Shown in pieces: positions 6,504 through 13,704 of a stretch of DNA of 14,634 bases (within the stretch, counting starts at the first letter, position 1; each line of letters starts with the position of its first letter). Origin of the DNA: Lutacidiplasma sp049802875 (GTDB taxonomy: Archaea; Thermoplasmatota; Thermoplasmata; Lutacidiplasmatales; UBA184); assembly GCA_049802875.1 (NCBI GenBank), contig JBARNH010000056.1, positions 1-14,634 of the forward strand. The letters run 5' to 3'. Position numbers and translations under genes: made by a program. Under the pieces are notes generated by a model, which saw only the letters and a program-made list of their open reading frames with translations, searched no databases and was not told the origin of the DNA.

Positions 6504-7892
6504 CTACGACCGCTTCAGTGCCTGGACCAGCTTGCCCACGACCTGCTGCGCATCCCCGTAGAGCATCCGGCAATTGTCCTTGTAGAACAGGTCGTTCTCG
6601 ATCCCCGCGAACCCTTTGCCCTGACCCCGTTTGATGACGATGACGTTCTTCGCGTTCTCGACGTCGAGGATCGGCATCCCCTGCAGCGGGCTCCCGGCGC
6701 GGTGGGCCGCCGGATTCACGACATCGTTCGCGCCGATGACCAACACGACGTCCGTGTTGGCAAACTCCGGGTTGATCTCGTCGCGGTCGAACAGCTTCCC
6801 GTAGTCGATCCCCGCTTCCGCCAGTAGGACGTTCATGTGGCCGGGCATCCGGCCCGCGACGGGGTGGATGCCGAACTTGACCGGGACCCCCTTCGCCTCC
6901 AAGACGTCTGCGAGCTCCTTGACCTTCTGCTGAGCCTGGGCGACCGCCATTCCGTACCCCGGGGTGATGATGACCTGGTTCGCGTACGCCATCAATACGG
7001 CCGCGTCGTCGGCCTCGATCGGCTTCATCGTACCCTGCACGGTCGCGCCTGTCTCCTCGGTCGCGCCGAAGGCGCCGAACACGACGTTGGCGATCGATCG
7101 GTTCATCGCCCGCGCCATCAGGATCGTGAGCAACGAGCCCGCCGCCCCGACCAACACCCCCGCGATCACCATCGCGTAGCCCGCGTCGCCGAGCGGCCCG
7201 TTCACGAGCGCGAACCCGTCGAGGGCGACCGCGATCCCCGTAAGGGCGTTGAACATGCTGATGACCACGGGCATGTCGGCCCCGCCGATCGGGAGGGTCA
7301 AGAGCGCGCCGTAGACCAGGAGGAGAAGGAAGAACGGGAGGAGGTACACGGTGTCGACCCGGATCGCGGCGAAGACCCCGAACCCGACGCCGACGGCGAG
7401 CACCGCCAGGTTGATCGGCTGGCGGCCGGGGTAGACGATCGGCTTCTGGCGCATCCAACCCTGGAGTTTGAGGAACGCGATGACGCTCCCCGCGATCGAG
7501 ATCGACCCGATCACCGCGCCGGCGAGGCTCAACGCTGCGTTCGCCCCGTTGCTGAGCGACGAGAGGAGCTCGACCGCGGCGATCGCACCCGCCGCGCCGC
7601 CGCCCATTCCGTTGAAGACGGCGACCATCTGGGGCATCGCCGTCATCTTCACGACGCGCGCCCAGTACCAGCCGATCCCGCCGCCGACGATCACGCCCGC
7701 CGCGATGAGTTCGAAGTTGGAGAGTCCGGGGCTGAAGAACGTCGCCACCACCGCCACGAGCATCGCGGCGCCGGCGTACGCGATCCCTCGCCGGGCCGTC
7801 TCGGGCGAACTCATGGCCTTCAGCCCGAGGATGAAGGCGAGGACGGCGACGACGTAGACCGCGTCGATGACGGTCCCGATGTCGGCGATCAT
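6504..7892 (-). CDS. pntB: NAD(P) transhydrogenase subunit beta
   Basis: A 462-residue protein, the usual length for PntB. The N-terminal half is a multi-helix membrane domain with Gly/Ala-rich segments (VVKMTAMPQMVAVFNGMGGG near 80-100) that forms the proton channel with the alpha2 subunit. The C-terminal domain III binds NADP(H): GYGMAVAQAQ near residue 310, then IHPVAGRMPGHMNVLLAEA, and VIGANDVVNPAA. The complex uses the proton gradient to drive hydride transfer from NADH to NADP+. The ATG overlaps the alpha2 stop as ATGA (7889-7892), indicating translational coupling. No truncation or missing motif is seen. Confidence 0.96.
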   Translation of the reverse strand: MIADIGTVIDAVYVVAVLAFILGLKAMSSPETARRGIAYAGAAMLVAVVATFFSPGLSNFELIAAGVIVGGGIGWYWARVVKMTAMPQMVAVFNGMGGGAAGAIAAVELLSSLSNGANAALSLAGAVIGSISIAGSVIAFLKLQGWMRQKPIVYPGRQPINLAVLAVGVGFGVFAAIRVDTVYLLPFFLLLLVYGALLTLPIGGADMPVVISMFNALTGIAVALDGFALVNGPLGDAGYAMVIAGVLVGAAGSLLTILMARAMNRSIANVVFGAFGATEETGATVQGTMKPIEADDAAVLMAYANQVIITPGYGMAVAQAQQKVKELADVLEAKGVPVKFGIHPVAGRMPGHMNVLLAEAGIDYGKLFDRDEINPEFANTDVVLVIGANDVVNPAAHRAGSPLQGMPILDVENAKNVIVIKRGQGKGFAGIENDLFYKDNCRMLYGDAQQVVGKLVQALKRS

Positions 7893-8191
7893 GGGGGACC
7901 GCCCTTCTTCTTCGTCCGGTCAAACATCGCCAGAATGCGTTCCGTGACGACGTACCCACCGGTCACGTTCATCGCGCCCATCACGACCGCAATGAGGCCG
8001 ATCGCTTGTTCGAGGGGGGTGGTTGCGATCCCGAGGGCCACGATCGCCCCGACCAGTACGATGCCGTGGATGAAATTCGAGCCGCTCATCAGCGGCGTAT
8101 GCAGGAGCACCGGGACCCGGCCGATGACCTCGTAGCCGGTGAACGCCGCAAGGATCGCGATGAACAGGGCGGTCCAGAGGTCGGCGGCCAT
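7889..8191 (-). CDS. pntAB: NAD(P) transhydrogenase subunit alpha2 (membrane part)
   Basis: A 100-residue protein of three hydrophobic helices with the conserved element VIGRVPVLLHTPLMSGSNFI (residues 22-41). It corresponds to the membrane domain that is fused to the alpha chain in E. coli but separate in Rhodospirillum-type transhydrogenases. ATG 8189-8191 directly abuts the TAG of the alpha1 gene, and a GGAG at 8200-8203 inside that gene lies 8 nt upstream, giving a good ribosome site. The stop overlaps the pntB start. Confidence 0.95.
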   Translation of the reverse strand: MAADLWTALFIAILAAFTGYEVIGRVPVLLHTPLMSGSNFIHGIVLVGAIVALGIATTPLEQAIGLIAVVMGAMNVTGGYVVTERILAMFDRTKKKGGPP

Positions 8192-9331
8192 CTACTTCGC
8201 TCCCGCGAGGAGGTCGGCGGTCGGTTTGTTCGGGACCGTGCCCGCGTGGGTCAGCAGGCTCGCGACGAGGATCTCGTCGGTGAACGCCGGCACGATTGCG
8301 CCCGACGGGTCCAGAAGCAGCCCGAGGAACGACTCGAGGTTCTTCGCGTACATCTGGCTCGCATGGAACGGGGCCTGACTCGGCAGGTTCAGCGGACCGA
8401 CGATCTGGACCCCGCCGACGTCGACGCGTTCGCCGGGTTTGGTCAACTCGCAGTTCCCCCCGGTCTCGGCCGCGAGATCGACCACGACCGCTCCGGGACG
8501 CATGCGCTCGACCATCTCCCTCCGGACGAGAAGGGGAGCCCGCCGGCCGGGAATGTTCGCGGTCGTGATCACGATGTCCGCGTCCGCGACCGCTTTCGCG
8601 AGCATCTCCTGCTCTTGCTTCTTCTCGTCGTCGGTGAGCTCGCGCGCGTACCCTCCGGTCCCCTCCGCGTTGATCTGGAGTTCCAGGAATTTTGCCCCGA
8701 GGCTACGGACTTGCTCGCCCGCCGCGCGGCGGACGTCATAGGCCTCCACGAGCGCCCCGAGCCGCTTCGCGGTCGCGATCGCCATGAGGCCCGCGACCCC
8801 CGCCCCGAGCACGAGCACTTTGGCCGGGCGGATCGTCCCGGCGGCGGTCGTGAGCATCGGCAGGAACTTCGGGCACATTTCCGCGCCCACGAGGGCGGCT
8901 CGGTACCCGGCGACCGTTGCCTGGGAAGAGAGCACGTCCATGCTCTGGGCCCGAGTGATCCGTGGAAGGAGCTCGAGCGCGAACGCGGTGACGCCGCCGT
9001 CGCGCATCTTCGCGACTCGGTCGAGGTTTCGGCTGGCGTTCATGACCGCAACCACGACCGTCCCGGAATTCAACCACCCGATCTCCTCGAGCGTCGGGGG
9101 TTGTACCTTGAGGACGACCTGCGCCTGAGCGAACACCGTCCGTCGGTCAGACTCTACCGTCGCCCCTGCGGTCGAGTACGCGCTGTCGGGATACCGTGCC
9201 TCGGCGCCGGCACCGGCCTCGACGGTCACTGGGATCCCCCGCTTCGTCAGCCGTTGGACGACGTCCGGCACGAGCGCCACACGGGCCTCGCCGGGCGCGA
9301 CCTCCTTCGGCACGGCGATACGGACCGACAT
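8192..9331 (-). CDS. pntAA: NAD(P) transhydrogenase subunit alpha1 (NAD-binding)
   Basis: A 379-residue protein from ATG 9331. A TTG at 9343 would add four residues, but the ATG fits the family start VRIAVPKE. It belongs to the alanine dehydrogenase/transhydrogenase alpha family: KEVAPGEARVAL (9-20), the RAQSMD loop (127-132) that contacts nicotinamide, the Rossmann motif GAGVAG (176-181) with D199 for NAD, and the late segment SQAPFHASQMYAKN. It forms the soluble domain I that oxidises NADH and hands hydride to domain III of the beta subunit. It is the first gene of the three-gene operon and has a strong TATA box in the gap shared with the divergent methyltransferase. Transhydrogenase is better known from bacteria and eukaryotes, so an old transfer into this lineage is possible, though GC content and codon use do not differ from neighbours by eye. 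Confidence 0.95.
   Translation of the reverse strand: MSVRIAVPKEVAPGEARVALVPDVVQRLTKRGIPVTVEAGAGAEARYPDSAYSTAGATVESDRRTVFAQAQVVLKVQPPTLEEIGWLNSGTVVVAVMNASRNLDRVAKMRDGGVTAFALELLPRITRAQSMDVLSSQATVAGYRAALVGAEMCPKFLPMLTTAAGTIRPAKVLVLGAGVAGLMAIATAKRLGALVEAYDVRRAAGEQVRSLGAKFLELQINAEGTGGYARELTDDEKKQEQEMLAKAVADADIVITTANIPGRRAPLLVRREMVERMRPGAVVVDLAAETGGNCELTKPGERVDVGGVQIVGPLNLPSQAPFHASQMYAKNLESFLGLLLDPSGAIVPAFTDEILVASLLTHAGTVPNKPTADLLAGAK
8200..8203 (-). promoter_or_regulatory. Shine-Dalgarno site of pntAB inside pntAA
   Basis: GGAG lies 8 nt before the pntAB ATG within the last codons of the upstream gene. It supports internal initiation in a polycistronic mRNA. Confidence 0.5.
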
Positions 9332-9359
9332 TCGAATCGGCAACGGTCGAACGAGGCGA

Positions 9360-9368
9360 GATTATACG
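9360..9368 (-). promoter_or_regulatory. TATA box of the transhydrogenase operon
   Basis: CGTATAATC on the minus strand is the clearest TATA element in the window, centred about 33 nt before ATG 9331, so the leader would be about 7 nt. The core is nearly symmetric (ATTATA on the other strand). It could also serve the divergent methyltransferase, which would then have a leader of about 90 nt; no better box is seen for that gene. Confidence 0.6.
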
Positions 9369-9482
9369 GTTGATGCTTCGACCGCCCGCCGACCGGCGGC
9401 GAGGCGGACCGCCGTCGCTCGGGGGCCCGCCTCGGTTTTGGGCGGCGAAGCCTCATCTGGCCCTGCTCGGTCGCCGGGATCG

Positions 9483-10316
9483 ATGCCGAAGCGCCACCCG
9501 AGCGCGGGGGTCGCTTCCGGGTGGGACCAGATCGTGCAGGGAGACGCCCGCGAAGTGCTAGAGGGGCTCCCACCGGAAAGCGTGCACCTGGCCGTGACCT
9601 CCCCCCCGTACAACCTCAAGATCGCGTACCGGGAGTACGACGACAACCGCTCGCCCGAGGAGTACCTCGGGTGGCTCCGAGAAGTGTGGCGCGCGTTGGG
9701 ACGAGTCCTCGTTCCCGGCGGCCGGTTCGTGCTCAACGTTGCCCCGACTTCGATCAAGGACTTCCGGCCGATCCACCACGACCTCTCGCGGGACCTCCGG
9801 GACCTGGGGTATATCATGCGGACCGAGATCATCTGGTACAAGCAGACGATGGGCCGCCGCACGGCGTGGGGCTCGTGGCGCAGTCCGTCCAACCCTCACA
9901 TCGTCCCGTCGTGGGAATACGTGCTCGTGTTCTCGAAGGGGCAGTGGAACCTCCCCGGAGACCGGGCGATGATCGATATTTCCGCCCGTGAATTCGAGAC
10001 GTTCTCGGACGGATTCTGGAAGATCCCGCCCGAGCGGCGGCGCGCGGGTCATCCGGCGCCGTTCCCCGAGGAGCTGATCGAACGGCTCGTCAAGTTCTAT
10101 AGCTACCGCGGCAACGTCGTGCTCGACATGTTCGGCGGCACGGGCACGGTGGCCGCGGTCGCTCGGCGCCTCGGACGACACTATCTGCACATCGACTCCT
10201 CCGCCGAGTACTGCGCGGCCGCCGCGGAGCGAGTGCGTCGGGTCGTGCCTCCACCGGACGCCCCGATTCCCCCCCCGCCGCACGGGTCCTTCGAACGCAC
10301 GAGGGGCCGTGACTGA
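9483..10316 (+). CDS. Site-specific DNA methyltransferase, beta class, probably N4-cytosine
   Basis: A 277-residue enzyme from ATG 9483; an in-frame GTG/ATG extension to 9438 lacks family support. Catalytic motif IV is TSPPYN (39-44) and precedes the AdoMet-binding motif I DMFGGTG (215-221), the order that defines the beta class. The Ser-Pro-Pro-Tyr form is typical of N4-cytosine enzymes, though some N6-adenine enzymes share it. A middle segment with GSWRSP and EYVLVFSK is common in small archaeal and bacterial m4C enzymes. No restriction endonuclease gene is adjacent: upstream is the divergent transhydrogenase operon and downstream a membrane glycosyltransferase. It therefore looks like a solitary methylase. 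The stop overlaps the next gene by 8 nt, so the two are probably co-transcribed and translationally coupled. Recognition site unknown. Runs of 7 C at the SPPY codons and 8 C near the end are possible slippage or sequencing-error sites, but the frame is intact. Confidence 0.88.
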   Translation: MPKRHPSAGVASGWDQIVQGDAREVLEGLPPESVHLAVTSPPYNLKIAYREYDDNRSPEEYLGWLREVWRALGRVLVPGGRFVLNVAPTSIKDFRPIHHDLSRDLRDLGYIMRTEIIWYKQTMGRRTAWGSWRSPSNPHIVPSWEYVLVFSKGQWNLPGDRAMIDISAREFETFSDGFWKIPPERRRAGHPAPFPEELIERLVKFYSYRGNVVLDMFGGTGTVAAVARRLGRHYLHIDSSAEYCAAAAERVRRVVPPPDAPIPPPPHGSFERTRGRD

Positions 10317-11775
10317 CCCGAGCGTCGGGCGTCGAAGGGCGGAGACTGCCCTGGTGGTGGCCTCGGGGCTCGGAGCGGTCCTGCTCGTCATCACGACCCC
10401 TGTCCTCGAGACGCCGTTCGTCGGGGCGATCTGGTTCGCCTCGGGGCTGGGGAGCTTCGCCCTCGCCTACTACTGGCGTCTCCACCGGGACCCGGTCTTC
10501 CTCTCCGTCTGGGTGGGAATCTCGCTCACGCTGGCCGTCGTCTCCATCCTCTCCGGCCGATGGAACGGTCTGACCGACGAACCGTACAGCATGCCGGGAT
10601 TCCTTCGGCTCTGGCCGAACCTGTACGGGAGCCCCTTGCAGATCTCGTACTACCAGTACGGTGCCGGACCGCTGGCGATCGACAGTTACTATGTCTACCT
10701 CCCGTTCCTCCTGTTCGTCCAAGTCCCCGGCCTCGACTATCGATGGGTCGCGGTCGGGGCCTGGGGGCTGACGATCTTCTTCGCCCGAAAGTACCCCGCG
10801 ACGGTCCTCCTCCTCGGCGCCCCGTGGGTCGCGTTGCTCGCGGCGAGCGGCTTCAACGATTTCGTCCCCCTCGCGGCGCTCACCGGGACATTCGTCGTGC
10901 TCTCCGGTTGGCGTTCGCGACTCGCCGAAGCGTTCTCTCTCGGCCTCAAGCAGTTCGCGAACGTCATCGTGGTCGTCTACCACCTCTGGCACCGCCGTTG
11001 GAGGGACGCCGCCCTCGCGACGGCGATCACGGTGGCGATCCTGGCTCCGTTCGCCTATCTCGATCCGTCGGGGGTTTGGTGTCATGCCATCCTCCTCGGG
11101 CCCGTCGGGTGCTCGGGCTCCGGCGGATTCTCGTCGGTGGACGCCATCGTGGGCCACGTGAACTACTTCCTCTGGCCGGCCTGGGTGATCGCCGTTTTCG
11201 GCCCGCGATACGTCGCCTCCCTCCGAAGTCCGAGCAGCTCGGCGGTGCGCACGGAAGCTGCGGCCGAGGTCGCCCGGATACGCAGAACCGAGATCGGACT
11301 GGTTCCCGAGGCGTTCGTCCTCCTCGTGGCGCCGTACGTCCAGCTCCGGGCCGCAGTTCGCGCAATCCACCCGGAACTCTGGACGGTCGGCCAGTTCTGC
11401 GCGGTCGGGGCGGCCGGAGTCGGGGTCAACTTGCTCGTCTTCACGCTGGCGCGCGACTGGCTCGGTCCGGCGGTGCTTCTCACCCTCGTCGCGAGCGGGC
11501 TCGCGTTTTGCGTTGCGACCGCGTGGAACTTCGGCGCGAACTACGTCTGGACGTTTCGGGACCTTCACAGCCGCCCCGTGCTCCACCACGGGGTGGGTTT
11601 CTTCGGGTCTGCCCTCGTTGCGCTGTCGGCCAACCTCGTGGTACTCTACCTCTTGGAGGCGACGATTTCCGCACCGATCGCGCAATTCCTTGGGATCCTT
11701 GCCGGGACCGCGTTCAGCTTCTCGCTGAACCGGGGCGTGAACTTCTCCTACCCGGCGCGAACGACCGTACCGTAG
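10309..11775 (+). CDS. GT87-like membrane glycosyltransferase fused to a GtrA domain
   Basis: A 488-residue protein. The GTG at 10309 overlaps the methyltransferase stop by 8 nt and is preceded closely by GAGGGG. Residues 1 to about 340 form a polytopic GT-C-like part: helices near 13-30, 40-55 and 63-78, then an outer loop with TDEPY (residues 87-91) resembling the acidic catalytic loop of GT87/DUF2029 enzymes, then further helices to about 310. After a hydrophilic linker, residues about 360-488 are a GtrA domain (PF04138 type) with four helices and the typical NFGANYVWTF and SFSLNRGVNF motifs. GtrA proteins are linked to polyprenyl-phosphate sugar flipping or to anchoring DPM-type synthases. 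GtrA is commonly fused to a GT2 synthase; fusion to a GT-C enzyme would couple carrier handling to sugar transfer. The acceptor is unknown. It converges with the next gene, with only 11 nt between the stop codons. Confidence 0.8.
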   Translation: MTDPSVGRRRAETALVVASGLGAVLLVITTPVLETPFVGAIWFASGLGSFALAYYWRLHRDPVFLSVWVGISLTLAVVSILSGRWNGLTDEPYSMPGFLRLWPNLYGSPLQISYYQYGAGPLAIDSYYVYLPFLLFVQVPGLDYRWVAVGAWGLTIFFARKYPATVLLLGAPWVALLAASGFNDFVPLAALTGTFVVLSGWRSRLAEAFSLGLKQFANVIVVVYHLWHRRWRDAALATAITVAILAPFAYLDPSGVWCHAILLGPVGCSGSGGFSSVDAIVGHVNYFLWPAWVIAVFGPRYVASLRSPSSSAVRTEAAAEVARIRRTEIGLVPEAFVLLVAPYVQLRAAVRAIHPELWTVGQFCAVGAAGVGVNLLVFTLARDWLGPAVLLTLVASGLAFCVATAWNFGANYVWTFRDLHSRPVLHHGVGFFGSALVALSANLVVLYLLEATISAPIAQFLGILAGTAFSFSLNRGVNFSYPARTTVP

Positions 11776-11786
11776 CGCCTACGGGA

Positions 11787-12845
11787 TCAGGGTTGTCCGC
11801 CCCACTCTCGCGCGATGCGCCGGCCCTCCCGTGCCCGGTGGACGCGTCCCGCCAAACTGGGGCTGACCAGGTAGGTCGCCGCATACGCTTCGGCCGCCCA
11901 GACGTCCAACGAGAGCGAGCGCTCCGCGGGATTCCGGGCGAGAAAGCGGGCGTAGTCGGCCGCGCGACCGACGACCTCCCGTCGCCCGGAGCGCTCGGCG
12001 ACCGCTTGTACGAGCTCGCCGGACCGGGAGAGCCGCTCGAAGTGGATCGCAAGCCCGTCGTGGTATCGTTCCAGGTCGAGCCGGCCGAACTCCCGGGCCT
12101 CGTCGGCGAACGCCCGGTGGGACTCGACCGCCCATCGTAGCCAGCCGACCCCGCGCGTCACGTTCTGGGAGTGGAGGCGGTGCCGGGTCTCGCGCTGGTC
12201 GTCGAGGTAGATCCCGTACGGGGAAAGGACGGCGCTGAGCAACAGGCTCGAGTCGGGGAGCCGCGAGGCGGCGAAGTGCTCCCCGAGACGCCCGTCCAAC
12301 AGCTCGCGGCGGAACGCCATCGTGCTCGAATTGAATGAAACTCGGGTCCGGCGGTACAGCAGGTCGACGACGTCGCTCTTCTCGCCGGGCCTCAACAGCA
12401 CGGGGCCGCTCGCATCGAAGTACGGGTCGGTCCCGCGGGGAGCCCACTTCGCGACCGGCACGGGACCCCCGTTCTCGTCGACGATCTCCACGCGATTGCG
12501 GTAGAATCCAACCTCGGGGTGGCTCCGGAAGGTCTCGACGATGCGCGCGAGCCGCCCGGGCAGGTAGAGATCGTCGTCGTCCAGGAGCGTTACGATCGGG
12601 GCGCGCGTCGCCCGGATCGCCTGCAGTAGCCAGGTCCCGACCCGGGGGGTCTCATCCCACCGGGTCGTGACCCCGTCCCGGGCGAGCGCCGCGTCGATCG
12701 TCTCGTCCCGGAAGTTCTTGACGACGAGGAGTTCCCAACGGTCGCGCGGCAGCGTCTGGTCGAGCACCGACCGTACCGCGTCCAGGAGATACGTTCCGCG
12801 CGAGTAGGCACCGACGACGATCGCGACCTCGGGCGCGGGTACCAT
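11787..12845 (-). CDS. GT2 family glycosyltransferase
   Basis: A 352-residue protein from ATG 12845, 8 nt after the exonuclease stop. The open frame extends back to 13202, but that part is a shadow of the exonuclease in another frame. The GT-A domain covers about residues 6-230: VAIVVGAYSRGTYLLDAVRSVL at the start of the fold and the metal site DDDD (89-92) in TLLDDDDLYLP. The usual VVDDGSxD turn is replaced by VVKNFRDETID (41-51), so one canonical nucleotide-contacting acidic pair is missing; some archaeal GT2 families show such variation. The C-terminal 120 residues are helical and Arg-rich with no membrane segment. Donor and acceptor cannot be predicted. It is probably co-transcribed with the exonuclease gene, although no functional link is apparent. 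Confidence 0.83.
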   Translation of the reverse strand: MVPAPEVAIVVGAYSRGTYLLDAVRSVLDQTLPRDRWELLVVKNFRDETIDAALARDGVTTRWDETPRVGTWLLQAIRATRAPIVTLLDDDDLYLPGRLARIVETFRSHPEVGFYRNRVEIVDENGGPVPVAKWAPRGTDPYFDASGPVLLRPGEKSDVVDLLYRRTRVSFNSSTMAFRRELLDGRLGEHFAASRLPDSSLLLSAVLSPYGIYLDDQRETRHRLHSQNVTRGVGWLRWAVESHRAFADEAREFGRLDLERYHDGLAIHFERLSRSGELVQAVAERSGRREVVGRAADYARFLARNPAERSLSLDVWAAEAYAATYLVSPSLAGRVHRAREGRRIAREWGGQP

Positions 12846-12853
12846 CGGTCCGC

Positions 12854-13657
12854 TCAGCTCCCGAGGGCGACCGCGGGCCCGCCGGGGGTATCGACGACCG
12901 AGACCGAGGACGACGGGAGGAGCCGCCGCGAGAGGTCCGCTTCCGCCCACTCGAGCAGGGGCTCGAGGTTGACCGTGTCCGCCCGGTTGTACCGGACGAG
13001 CTTGTCGAGCGCTGCCGCGTTCCCGCGCCGAAACTCCTGCCACAGCCGCACCGCGTCCAACCCCTGGACCCCCTCGACGCCGGTGCGGTCGCCAACGCCC
13101 AGCCGCTCCTCGATCCGTTTGAGGCCGCCCGCGAGGCCGAGCCGGTAGAGCACGAACCGTAGGTCGATGTGGACCGGGGGAGGAACGAACTGCGGGAAGC
13201 ACACCTCGAGAAACGGCACGTCGAACCGGCTGCCGTTAAAGGTGACGAGGATCGGAAAGCGCCCGAGGTACGCGGGCAGCTCCTCGAGATTGTCTCCGGC
13301 GACGAACGTGCGCGTCGCCCCGCCGCCGTGGACCGTGACGACGGTCACGATGCCGGCGTACGGCGAGAGCCCCGTGGTCTCGATGTCGAGGAAGGCGGTC
13401 CGGTCGCGGAACGCCGAGTGCATTCGCCAGTGCTCCCGGTCGGGGAGTCGCCGGCCGAACCACGGCGCATCATGTTCGACGAGCGCCCGCTCGCTGGCCG
13501 CGAGCTCGCCCGCGAGCCGGCGTTCGGCCGGCGGAGAGAGTCCGAGCGCACCGAGACGCTCGGAGAGCTCTCGCCAGTCGCGGACCCCGGCGCGCCAGAG
13601 GTTCGCCTCCGTGACGGGGCCGACTCCCGAGAGGTGCAAGAACGTCGCCCGCAGCAC
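12854..13657 (-). CDS. DEDDy-type RNase H-like 3'-5' exonuclease (YprB/RNase_H_2-like)
   Basis: A 267-residue protein from GTG 13657. The N-terminus has a helix-hairpin-helix-like element (LHLSGVGPVTEANLWRAGV, about residues 7-25) that could bind nucleic acid. The catalytic fold follows: Exo I FLDIETTGL with D91 and E93, Exo II FNGSRFDVPFL with D146, and Exo III Y223-xxx-D227 in YNRADTVNLEPL, i.e. the full DEDDy set. The middle segment with HIDLRFVLYRLGL and LKRIEERLG is characteristic of the YprB-like RNase H superfamily group (PF13482). It would cleave DNA or RNA from the 3' end in the cytoplasm; the substrate is unknown. It is the first gene of a probable two-gene unit with the GT2 enzyme downstream. 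A CCTAAAG element about 28 nt upstream fits a leaderless GTG start. Confidence 0.88.
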   Translation of the reverse strand: MLRATFLHLSGVGPVTEANLWRAGVRDWRELSERLGALGLSPPAERRLAGELAASERALVEHDAPWFGRRLPDREHWRMHSAFRDRTAFLDIETTGLSPYAGIVTVVTVHGGGATRTFVAGDNLEELPAYLGRFPILVTFNGSRFDVPFLEVCFPQFVPPPVHIDLRFVLYRLGLAGGLKRIEERLGVGDRTGVEGVQGLDAVRLWQEFRRGNAAALDKLVRYNRADTVNLEPLLEWAEADLSRRLLPSSSVSVVDTPGGPAVALGS

Positions 13658-13681
13658 GAGGGGGCGCGACCGGTCGTTCCG

Positions 13682-13688
13682 CTTTAGG
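13682..13688 (-). promoter_or_regulatory. TATA-like element upstream of the exonuclease gene
   Basis: CCTAAAG on the minus strand, centred about 28 nt before GTG 13657. Weak as a sequence match, but the spacing agrees with the other predicted starts in the window. Confidence 0.3.
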
Positions 13689-13704
13689 CTTCACGGGCGC
13701 GGGG

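Noticed and set aside
4796..6634. 612-codon open frame on the plus strand
   Set aside because: It lies opposite the DPM1-like and GT87-like genes, has an extreme Arg/Glu/Asp/Gly composition with no fold or motif, and disappears as coding once the recognised minus-strand genes are accepted. High GC makes stop codons rare on the opposite strand.
6496..7959. 487-codon open frame on the minus strand overlapping pntB
   Set aside because: It is the pntB sequence read in another frame; pntB is certain from its motifs.
6837..9373. Two long plus-strand frames opposite the transhydrogenase operon
   Set aside because: Both are antisense shadows, rich in Arg, Asp, Glu and His, with no family resemblance.
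10268..10282. Poly-C run as a phase-variation switch
   Set aside because: Eight C near the end of the methyltransferase gene is unremarkable at this GC content, lies after all catalytic motifs, and the frame is intact.
10090..11685. 531-codon minus-strand frame opposite the GT87-GtrA gene
   Set aside because: Charged low-complexity composition and no motif; the plus-strand gene has clear membrane helices and GtrA motifs.
12846..13202. N-terminal extension of the GT2 glycosyltransferase gene
   Set aside because: These 119 codons lie within the exonuclease gene in another frame and are Arg/Gly/Pro-rich; the GT-A fold starts right after ATG 12845.
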